64,000 nt of DNA. Source: Apostichopus japonicus (Eukaryota > Echinodermata > Holothuroidea > Aspidochirotida > Stichopodidae). Below the pieces are notes generated by a model. That model did not search any database. It was not told the origin of the DNA and worked only from the letters and a program-made list of their open reading frames with translations. The position numbers and the translations under genes were made by a program. Of this stretch, positions 30,001 to 42,000 are shown piece by piece; the stretch's first letter is position 1, and every line of letters starts with the position of its first letter. Location of the stretch: positions 16,700,764 to 16,764,763 of the forward strand of contig NC_092583.1 in the NCBI RefSeq assembly GCF_037975245.1. Direction: 5' to 3'.

Positions 30001-33000
30001 TATAAATTTTGAAAAGGATGAATTTGTGAAACCCTTAAGTGGTGCCTTTATTATTACATTCAATTACACTCTTGCAGAGTGAACAGAAATTGAGAATGCA
30101 GATGTATGTAATACAGATGAGTTTGAGACTTAATGCTATATAATTATGCTGCAAATCATGCAGTTTTCTGTGGCATCGGGTTAGTTAATATGTTCGAAGG
30201 TATATGAGGGGGAGATGTTGTCCTTCACCTTTCCCAATTCCACCCCATCTCCCCCATCCCCCTTCTACTCATACCATTTGGCATATATGAAATGGCATAT
30301 ATACCCCATTACAGCAAGACTCAGTGGGGTGTAAAAGCCCTCTTTTGATAGCTAATGACTGTTTCAAAGTAGTCCTTTAGAATACCACAGGTCATAAAAG
30401 ATAAAGTGAGATAGAAATCACTATTAAACCACAAGTTTAAGCAGGTAAATGTTGCAGCTAGTTAGTTAAACATACTTGTTAAAAGATATGTCTTGAAGAT
30501 GTTTTTCTCTTGGTCCTCTCAGAAAGCACTTAATGCTGTGAAATCTATGATGAGACTGAGAAGACTGTCCAGTCTGATCCGAAAGGAAGAGGAAGAAAAG
30601 AGACAAGAGGAAGAAGCGGCAGAGGGCACCGCTGCTGACGGTGGAGATTCTGGAATGGCATCACCCTCTACCTCTGAACCACGCACTCCTACCACACCCC
30701 GTCTGGAGCCCCTGGTGGAAGAAGAGACAGAGGAGTTGGAGGAACAAGTGCCTGCATCCATGGACATCAACCATAATGAGGTGATGGAGAACAACCTCTC
30801 AGAGGAGTGTTCGTCAGAGTCCACCAAGAAGGAAAACCACATACAAGAAGATGTAGTAGAGAACCACCAATCAGAAAAGAGGATGAAGAAAGATTTGTCC
30901 AATGAAAAAGAGAGAAGTTTTGATGAATCCTCCTCAGGTACAGAACGGTCAGTTTGTAATGCATGCTTGCATGAAGCCGTCATGAACCAGACTTCAGAAC
31001 GACAAGTTAGTACACATCAGTGCGATGTTGTGGTAAGCATGGCATGTTTTTGCAGTGAACCATTTAATGATGCATGGATTGGAGATTTCATGGAAGTACT
31101 AGACTCCAAAAAAAGAACCAAAGATTGTTTAACACAGCAGTTAATCAGTGATCATGTATTAAGTGGTAAACTGGATGAATTTGGGGTGTGGGCAGAGAAT
31201 CACAGTTTCATATTTGAGAAGGTTTTAGATCCCTGCATACCCATTGAAGAGCCTGTGACATCTTTCATGATGTCTTACTCTGAATTTTGTGAACCGGGAT
31301 TGGGCGGACCTCCAACAGAGGAAGAGCACCATGAATCAGGAGAGATCACAGCAATCCATGGAGAGGTCAATGAGAGTAATCAAATTGAAGATAACCATTC
31401 AGGTTCCTGGCAATCAGATAGTAATGGTAACTGCCTCCCAGGAGTTGATAGAATAGACTTAGATAATAGCCAGGCAAAGACCAATGAAGACACTAATGGT
31501 GATATAGTGGAAAAATGTGTGTCATTGGATGATGTGGATAAGGTGTCGGATCCAGGCAAGGACAATGCAAACAAGAGGAGCGGGTTTTTAAACAATTCTG
31601 CAGATGAAGCTTGGTTACCTTCCCCAGTAGATGGATTCTTACCATCACCAGAAGGTGATGGAGAATTAGCATTTAAGGGCAGCAACCAGGATGATAGGAG
31701 TTTGCAGTCAAAAGGCTCAGACACCTCAGCTGAGCAAGGAAATCTTTTACAGAAAAATGGGGTAAAAAGTGAAAAGTCATCAGACAAAACTTCAAAAGGA
31801 AAAGAGAAAGTGCCAAAACGAGGGCAAATGTCAGAGAAATCTTTAAGACGAAAGAGTGGGGTGGTGCAAAAACCGAAACTCCAGGGCATTATTGAGAAAA
31901 GTTTAGAAGGGGAGGAAGTAGAACTCCAAGATGGAGAGATCTTCAAAAGCAAAGAATTCCAAGAGGACAAGACACCATCGACTAAAAGCAAGGATACTCG
32001 AAGGATGTCTAATCAATCCATATTGTCTGAGGATTCGGTGGACCTCTCAGATCTTGACTTTGAAGACACCCATCAAGGTCGGTCGGATATACTAGCCTTT
32101 GATCATAGTCGGATGGAGGCAAAAGCTGCCGTGCGGAGCCTAGGGGAAAAACCTGTGATGCCTAAAGTCATGCCCCCAAAAATGGCTAACCTTGCACAAA
32201 TGATGCTAAAGATGTCCAAGGAAAAGAAGACAACAGGCAAAGACAGTTCCAAAGGCAATACCCGTCTCTTTCCTCCTACTTCTCTCAGAGGGATGGATCC
32301 GCCCAGTCCAATCAAGAAAAGTAGCACTTCCAGGGTACCTTTTATTATCAAACGGAGTACCTCTTTGTTTGGGGATGAAACGGACAAAAGACTTCACTTT
32401 AGCAGATTTGACAAGTACTTCTTACTCCTTTTCACCTCCAAAGTCGTTAGATTTTATCTAAGCCTCCTTTTTGGACTGGCTTTAGGAGTTATCATCAATT
32501 TTTTTGCATTTTCCTGAGATGATGAATCAATCATATTAACTTTAGAAAACCTAAGATGAACTATTATTTTTGTGATTTTTAATTCCTGTTAACCATGTTA
32601 TCAAAATGGCATCACGAGTCTCTCAAAGAGTTCACAGAGAAAAGAGGAAAATGTTGACAACATTTTTGTCTTCATAGTGGGATCCATTGGTGAGACACAA
32701 AAAAAAGTAAAACATAAATTCATGTGACATATTGGGATGGGAATTAATTAGAATAATCTGGTTTCTGATTTTTCAGTGATGGTTATAAATTTTGGAATGC
32801 ATTTTGATAGACAAGCATGTATGAACATGTTTGAATAAACAGGCAGTATGATATGCAGTGTCCGATTAATCTAGTAGGAAAAGTAGCATATATGCTACGG
32901 CCCCGCACTTTCAATACTAGCAAGTTATCAATTCCGATTCAGTGACTCTTCACTTGCTCTATTACTATAGTATTATAATGCCTTCAACTTTTATGATTGA

Positions 33001-36000
33001 CTGGGTGTTTAAGGTTAGGGATTGTGGTTAATTATCACCTTCAATTGGGGTTATTATTTTAACACAGTAATGAAATAATTGGAGTGTGGTATCTATGTGA
33101 TACATATAAGATATAAGTTACAAAGGTATTTGACATGAAGTCATAGCTGCTGCACAAAGATAAAAAAGGAATGCTACATTCCCCGCACTAGAATTCCAAA
33201 GGAGTTTAACCCATGATCGACCTCGCGAGAGGTCCTGCTTAAAGGGTGTGAAGAATCGCGCAAAAAGAAACGTCTAATGCTGGTTATTTGACCTAGTTTC
33301 GAATGAGGTGTAACAGAAGTTTTAACCACCACCATCGATCCAAGAAAATACACACACAGCTTGCTACCATCGGTAATTAGACAACAGTGTACTGTCAGTA
33401 CATACAGCTGCGGTCAATACCCACAGCACAGTATACAAAAGATACAGCGACGGACATCTCAGGTCCAGCTAAAGATAACATTTAAGGTATCACGTTTCAT
33501 TACGGTCTGCATATTGTAGCGACATTTGTAAGCAACAGAAAGTTAACTTTTTCAGATGGCCGCACGCGGTTTGGGGCGAGTCTTCAATGCCTTTAATTCT
33601 GCCCTGATTATAAGACATCACAAAGTATTGGGTGATCTTCTCTAAATAAAACAATAGTGACATTCAGTCGTTTACTCATGTGGGACAACTGTTGGAATGA
33701 TGGACCTATGGGCTCCTAAACAAGTTCTCTGTTTTAGACAAGTTTTGAGTTGTAAGTAGTATTATATTATAATATTTTTCAAAGTTTTCTACAAAAAAAA
33801 GATATTTATCTTGTCTAAACTCACATGTCATCTCTGTTGTCAACGGGTTTAGTATAATTTTGACTTTCACACAATTTTTATCAGGTTTCAATATTTTTAT
33901 TTTAAATGTATGTCCTTTTTATTTTATAGACAAAACCATATATATGTAGCATGAAGATATTTAAACACTTTGAGAGAACATAAGCAGTTTCTTAAAGTTC
34001 TCTGCATTAACAGTCAAATAAGTTTAGCATTTTTTGGTGTAGAGAGGGCAGGATTGAGTTAACTTTTATGGAGATTTCCAGTTTAATTGCATTGGTTTGA
34101 TAAATTGACCCTGGTAGACACTGACATGAAAGGGATTTGGTTACAAGGAATTGACCTCCACAAATTTCAATAGATAATTTGAAGTGTCACCTTCCATGCA
34201 AAGCAATGCAAAATATATATATCAATATGTCATTCGTCTTTAAAAGCAGTTTTATAAATTATGTTAATAACTGTAGAGTAAGTTTCTAAAGATTTTATAT
34301 ATATCAAGAGAGTTTCACTGTATCACCTACCTGGGTATGGATTGCCATAATTTAGGCTTTGTGGTAATCAGTCAGTGGGTGGGGGGGTGGGGGGGGTTCG
34401 GAGGTTTAATGTTTGTAACAGAATGGTATATTTAGATAGAAAAGTGCAATTTCTACTTTAAATAGGGAAAGAAAGACTAGCATTATTTCAATAAGTTGGC
34501 GTTGTCGTACCACAAAATTGTATGGAGAATTATGGTAAGATGTGTATGTGGAAGAATTTATTTTACAAACTGAAATATTCTTTGGTGACCTTGAATAAAT
34601 AAAGCATGTATCTGAACTATTTCTTCTTTTACACGTATCTTTGGAATGTTGCATCTTGTGATTATTAAAATATAAGGTCTATTGCTTGTATGTGAGAGTA
34701 TCTTCAAAATTCAAAGAGGTAGAAATGTTTCAAAATTAAGTGAGAAAAGATGGAATTTAAATCTCCTGTGTATTGGTGCTGTAATAGAGCTTATTAGGTA
34801 TTAAGATGATACTAATAATTGTTAATAAGCTTTATGCAGGTCATGTTCATAGACGTAAGCCCTTAGGTCCATGTAAAGTACAGAGAACAGACCATTTGTT
34901 TTCTGTCTGCATTGGCTCTTTCAATGTTAACATTTTCCTAAAATTAACTTTTCTGAGAATTTTCTCTTTGCACATGAAAATGAATAGTCAGATATAGGTG
35001 TGGTATATTTTGACATCTAGCATTGCTATAGTCATGAGATGAGAATTTCCATGTCATATGACTCATCACATGACTTGTCACATGACAGATTCATGATGTG
35101 ATGGCTGACGATGAGTATCCACACTAGTTTGCTGTTTTCAACCAATCTTGTCCAATATTTACTCCAAAAAAAGCCTTCAAAATATCATTTTGGTCAAATT
35201 TGTATGAACCCAACTTTCAGTTTAATATGAACTAAATTTGAACAATTCATATTGAATTATGTAAAACTGGAATTAAACATATAAGTAGGAATTAACATCT
35301 GTGATAGGTTCAGTGCTGTTTTTTGCTAATGGGTTTTGTACAGCATGTATAAACACTTTGCAGTAATGTATTGAGCGAACACATGTAGATTGGTACAGTG
35401 TGCAGTGTCTGATGCTTGGCAAGTGCATGGTATTCATTGTAAATATTTGGTTAGTTGAAAAATGCTAAGTTTGGGAGTCCTCAAGTTATGCACATTGTGT
35501 GACACCCATGCAATTGTTTCTATGACTGCATCGTTTACTAATTTCAGTAACTGTGTAGTGTTGCGATTACGGTTCGTTGATATATACAGTAGAACAGGGA
35601 CTTTGGTTGCCTCCATGCACAATGTTCAGGATAAGTGATGATATCAGATGGATGGGAATGGGTGAGGTCAGGTTGAAGATAGATGAATCCAGCTAGCTTG
35701 TTCGTTCTTATATCAAGAAGCAAGTCAAATTTGTTATATTTGAAAAAAAAGTGAAGACTAGAGGGCTGTGAAGCCAGAATAATGACTACTAGATCAAGTT
35801 GTGCATGGCAACTATATCTTGTGGCAGGTTTTGCTGATACTATGATGACCCAATTAACAAGTGGGCCAGGTGTTGATCCATTCGTACCGGTGATGTATAA
35901 ACATTTTATTTTCACGAGTCTGTAGTTACAAGACAAAATAAACATTCAAATGCAGTCATTTTATGATATCATTACAAAATTTCCTTAAGAATGGAAGGTG

Positions 36001-39000
36001 CTAGTTAGCAGATTAATCTAGTTTGTATAGTGGGAAATAACAGTCCTACACAGAAAGGACAAACAGAAATTCACGACTATTATGCTTTAGGTTATGAATT
36101 TTACTCCCATTGTCATGCAAAGCATTTGCTCTCAATGAACTATTGACTAATTTAAAGTGCTTTAATAGCTTGAAAGGTCTGAAACTCCAGGAAGTTACTG
36201 TTTGAAGCAATTTCTTAGCATGGTAAAAGTAAGAAGAAAACAATTTTCGAGAAGTAGCTGTCTTCCATGGTCTGTTCAATCCCTCTTTTAGCTAGGGCAG
36301 GAGGGGGGGGGGGGGGGGAGGTACATGATACAGGACCCACATCTCATAGCACCTTTATACAATGATATCAATATCAATCATTTATTGTTCTTTCCAGATG
36401 GACAACCGGTTTTTGTTGTACCCCTGGAAGATGCTTATCTCTTTGATGAGGGTACTTTGCTTCTAAGCTGTGAATTCAGAGGGCGCCCTCAACCAAAGAT
36501 CACCTGGTACCGTGGGGGTCAAGTCATCAACCGAAGAGCGAACCACATCCAATGTTGGCGGGAGCAAGGACGGGTGGCGTGCCTTAGGATTGTATGCATC
36601 TCAATTGAAGAAGGAGGAGACTTCTGTTGTGTGGCAGAAAACAGCAAAGGAAGAGCTGAGACGAGATGCAGAGTTGATGTTGCTGGTAAGTTCATTCGAT
36701 CCTTAAATGGAGGTTAGACCTTTGCCAAAAAATGTTAACAAAACCAAGAAAAGGTATAACAAATTCTTTGTATTCAGCATCAAACATGAGAAGTGATAGC
36801 ATATGGGTATTTCGTAGGACATTTCATGCATGGACTGTCCAAGATACCCTGAAATATGAAAGCAAATGTAATCGTAGAATGGAAGGATTGGGAACATGCT
36901 GTAGTCATTATTCTCCAACACACTTAAATTCATATCCTACCGTGATTAATAGCACCACGCTGTCTGGATAGCCTGCGAAAAGAACACTCCCCCCTCCCCC
37001 CCCCCCCCTTTGTATCACAGTGGTTGTACAGCAATGGCCACTGTTGTGCTAACCAGAGAAATGCTAGGCTCTCACAGCTCCTTGTGTAACAGCTGCCTGT
37101 ACTAACATTCTAATGGTCCTTGGGTATAATGGTTCTATTATCATTTTCCCTGTAGACTATACTAATACTGCTGACAGTTTTCACAAACTTGAACGAGAAT
37201 TGAATGCTTTCATGTATATTTACTGCTGACATGGACATTTTCAAGACTACAATTAGGATAGGAACCTTGCATCACTTTTGTACTGTAGTCATAATTTTAC
37301 AGTGCGTATGGATATGCAGGATTTCTGTAAGTCGTCTTCACACTTCAATGGGATCACCCCGCCTTAACAAAACTCGATATTGCCAGTTGTCTATTACCAT
37401 TGACACTACCTACACTGTAGGATAGTTAGAAGAATGATTTATATGTTATAATACAGTAACTTATTGTTATATGCAGCGTAGCCTCTGCCAAACGTCATAG
37501 GCCCTACTAGCGTTAGTTACTGCAGTTGTATATAACATACAATAATTATGCATGTAATTCACAGAAATTCTCCATGACATCAAGCCTGTCTATAGAAAAA
37601 CAGTCCTTAAATACACTCAAGCATTGATAATTGTTACTTGATAGTATATATATATATAAACTACCCCAAGTACTTCCATAAGGATTTAGCACACCTAATG
37701 CATTGAACAACCACCTTATGATTGAAAACACAAGTGATCTAATGGCTGGCACTACTTTCCTGTGTAAAGACAACTTTAGCTTGACCACTGAAATAGTACA
37801 CTGTGTGTTTAATCATGAAATTGTGCAGAGGAGCGTTCAGTATGGCTAGCATTATTAACTTGGGTAGATATTCAATCTAAAATTTTTGGCTCAAAACAGG
37901 GGATTCTGTGGTATTTGCTATAGGCAGGGAAGATTGTAATGTCACCAGAAAATTTGTTTCAGCCTTTGACCCATGAAAAAAGCTCATATTTGAAATAAAG
38001 AATATGAGTGGTTTACATGCATACATGAATATGATCTCGTCACTGACAAAATTAATGAAAGGTGTGATCTCTAGACAATTATAGACTTTCTTTTGTCAAA
38101 ATTCCATAATTACTTTTAAGTAGTTGAGGAGGCAGGTATAAAGTGCACCCATAAAATCTGACATCTCTGGATGATACCATATAAGGTTTAAGGTTGTCTT
38201 TAACTTAAAGAGAATGAAAGTCTAGACTTAAGAAATTCTATTCAGTCTTTTAGTAATCATCCCTTTCTACAAACATCATGACATTGATGTTCCTCTCTTC
38301 TCACCTTACAGAGGAACCAGATGTACCCAGTAGACCCAAAGTGGCCCTTGTTTCTTCAAAGGAAGCTTTCTTAACCTGGAAGACAGACCAGCAGCCTGGG
38401 AAACCTGACATCAGTGGTTACACACTTTTGTTCAAAGAGTATGGTAAGAATGAAGTAGTGTTTATATAACCTGACATCACTGGTTACACACTCTTGTTCA
38501 AAGTGTATAGTATGAATGTTAGTGTTAATATGACCTGACATCAGTGGTTACACACTTTTGTTCAAAGAGTATGGTAAGAATGTAGTAGTGTTAAAGTAAC
38601 CTAACATCACTGGTTACACACTCTTGTTCAAAGTGTATAGTATGAATGTTAGTGTTAATATGACCTGACATCAGTGGTTACACACTTTTGTTCAAAGAGT
38701 ATGGTAAGAATGTAGTAGTGTTTATATAACCTGACATCAGTGGTTATACACTCTTGTTCAAAGTGTATGGTAAGAATGTAGTAGTGTTCATATAACCTGA
38801 CATCACTGGTTACCCACTCTTGTTCAAAGTGTATGGTATGAATGTGTTAATATAACCTGTCATCACTGGTTACACACTTTTGTTCAAAGAGTATGGTAAG
38901 AATGTAGTAGTGTTAATATGACCTGACATCTGTGGTTACACATTCTTGTTCAAAGAGTATGATAAGAATGTAGTATATAATCTGACATCGCTGGTATCCC

Positions 39001-42000
39001 CTGCCCCCCCCCCTACCTGTCAGATCCTGTGCATGCCAGTTGCTCAATGTAACCTATGTATATATATAAATTAATGGAACTCTTTGTTTTTTTGTCCCTC
39101 ATTGCCTCTCCACAACAGGAGAAGAAATATGGCAGACGTACCAGTCGGAAGTAAGAGATACTTGTGTTCACATCACCAACCTAAAACCAAATACCGAGTA
39201 CAGATTTCGAGCTGCCAGCATCACACAGTACGGAAAAGGACAACTCAGCAAGCCCTCAATTCTTGTCAAGACCCATCCCGATGGTAAGCAGGAGATTCGA
39301 AATTCTCCAAATGTTGATTGCCTTAAAATGATTGTTTTAATACTTATTTGTTTACGTGTCTTAAATTAATTTGGCCGTTGTATTGTGTTCTTGTAAAGCG
39401 CTTTGAGCCTTTTTTGGGGAGGAATGCGCTATATAAATATCTTCTATGTATGTATATGTATAGCTATGTGATGGTGATAGGTTGTTAATTTTATGATTTA
39501 CAATTGTTATGAATGTCATCAATGATTAAAGAAACAGAATAATTGGTGATGCAATCTTGATTGAGATGCAAATTGAAAGCTGGAGAAATTACAGCAAACA
39601 GGGCTTTTCAAAAGACAAGCTGCTAGTGTACAACAGTACATCGTACAAGTGAACCAAAAGTTGGATCAATGTTTAATCTTATTGCTTTCCTGGGTCTGGT
39701 AACTTACCTCTATTAGATGGTAAAGTTTAGAAATGCTTAAGTTCTCACAAGTATTTTTATAGATTTTTATACTCTCCAAATTATTCTGAGAAATGCATGA
39801 GAGTGACTATTTAACTGGTCTTTGTTAACAATGTATACAGAAAGAGAGTAACACAGAGACTGTGAAATGTTTGATCATATCGATCCTTCCAGGCTAAGAG
39901 TGCCGTGGTTATTCATTTTAATGGAAAAGAGCAAAGAAATTTAAGGGATTCCAACCAGTCACCAATGGGTTACAAGCCCAGCCCTATACCAACTAGGCTA
40001 TCCAGCCGTTGGTGGCAATCCTTATATAGAGATGTCTTTACCGGTGGAATCAGTCAGAAGCCACAGTACCTTGATTACCATGTTTTCATTCCATACAACC
40101 CAAAGAGCTACAGGGGAGAGATTTCAAGAGATATTCAGCTATTTATACACGAAAAAAAGCACAAGAAAAGTATGGCTATAATGGGATTCAAAATGGTGAA
40201 GGACCTGGATAGGTCCGTTGGTTGAGCACTGGGCTTGTAAACCAGAGGTGACTAGTTGGAATCCCATTCTAACAGTAAATTTCCATTGTCTCAAATTTCT
40301 CCTGTCCATTAACTTTATTTATTTTAAATAAATATACTTGTTAATTAATCTTATTATGACAGGTTCACCAGCCCTTTCATCAGAGATGGTCAAGACACAC
40401 AGAGTGAGCCATACCAGGATGATAAGCTACAACCGAACCCTCTCAAATGAATCGGTCATCTCCGACATCGATGAGGAAGAAGACGAAGACCTGATCATAA
40501 ATGACCTTAGTCTGAAGAACGACGTCAACCCAACTAAATATTACGACTTCCTTGCAGAAATTGACAGGCAGGTCTTTCATTTGCAAAGCCATATAGAAAG
40601 TGTTTATGAGAATTGTCTAGCAGGAATGTGGTGTAATACTGAGGTACAGACATGGTGCTGGTGTGGGGGAGGGAGGAGTGAGGAACGAGTGGCAGAGAGA
40701 ATTGCACTTTTGTGGATGTTACTTTAAACTGATTCGTTTTAACAATGTGCTAGCAGAAAAATCCATTAGGTGTTTTACACAAAATACCATCAGTGCACAT
40801 GCTTACAACCACAACCCCTCCCGCAACCAACCACATCGGGGTGAAAATTAAATTTGTGACCAACTGGTGGTTAGTTTGTGGGAGTACCTTTTGTTTTGTA
40901 CCCTTAATGATTGACACTGATACAGTAAAGTTGAAATTAATGAGTTTCCTGATTTCATTGAATGCAGAATTTATCTTGCAGGTTAATTATTAAACGTTTG
41001 GAAATGGTATGGTAATGGCATTTAACTTGACATTTCTATATTACAACAAGGGCATGAATGTGGGAACCTGTTGAATTATTATTTGTTCTGTCCATTTTAG
41101 AGGAAGGTTTGCAGTTGTCAAAAAGTGCCGAAAGAAAGTCAACAGTAAAGAATATGCAGCCAAAATAACAAGGATATCAGAAAAGGACAAGAATCGCTGT
41201 TTTGAGGAGCACTGTTTATTATCCGAGCTGAAGCATACAAACATTGTCCAACTTCGTGATGCTTTCCAAACAGCAACGCACATCATTTTAATCACTGCCC
41301 GTTACTTTGCCGGAGATGTTCTGAAACATTTAACAAGGACAGATTTCTTCACGGAGGAATCTGTGGCTAATTTTTGTCTACAGATATTAGACGCCTTGCA
41401 ATATTTACAGCTTAACAGTGTTCTCTACTTGGACTTACGACACGATAACCTCATGATTGAGAGTAGAAGAAGGGATCGTATTCGACTGGTGGATTTTGGA
41501 GCTGCCAGAATACTGGAAAACAAGAAGAGGATCATTCTCTCTCGACATGAGGTCATTGCAGAATTCATGTGTGAGTATTGTAGGCTAACTAGCTAAACAG
41601 CATTTCTTATCCATTCTACATTTATTGCGACCCATTTACACTATTCTCACCATTCTCACAAATTGTCTCACCAATTCTCATTAGGAATTCAAACAGTTAA
41701 CAGAATGCATCTTTATTTCCACCTACAGCTCCTGAAGTAGTGGAGGGAAGTCCAGTCGAGTTTGGAACTGACATTTGGAGCCTGGGGGTCATCTTGTTCA
41801 CCTGGTAAGTTCAATTGTTTCATAATTCAGCTGCACTTGACTGTGCACAGGATATAAATTATCCAAAGATTCTTCTAATAGTTTTCTAATAACTTTCAAG
41901 TTTCTAAGTGATCTTTGCTCTTCACATTTGTGTCTAAAGGTTGAGTGGCACGGCTCCGTTTCTAGCGAAGTCTGAGGAGAAGACTCTCTTTAACATCACT

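Larger units (their letters stand above)
32840..36397 (+). other. SPEG intron or downstream of short isoform
   Basis: Contains the inverted dispersed repeat at 33230-33602, an E-box cluster at 35051-35086 and G tracts near 34380-34397 and 36302-36320. No exon found. Confidence 0.55.

Noticed and set aside
30519-30983. 154-codon minus-strand ORF opposite the SPEG linker
   Set aside because: Antisense shadow of the acidic SPEG frame (Ser-rich because the sense strand is Glu-rich). No family resemblance.
31380-31991. 203-codon minus-strand ORF opposite the SPEG linker
   Set aside because: Also a mirror of the sense coding sequence; no independent support.
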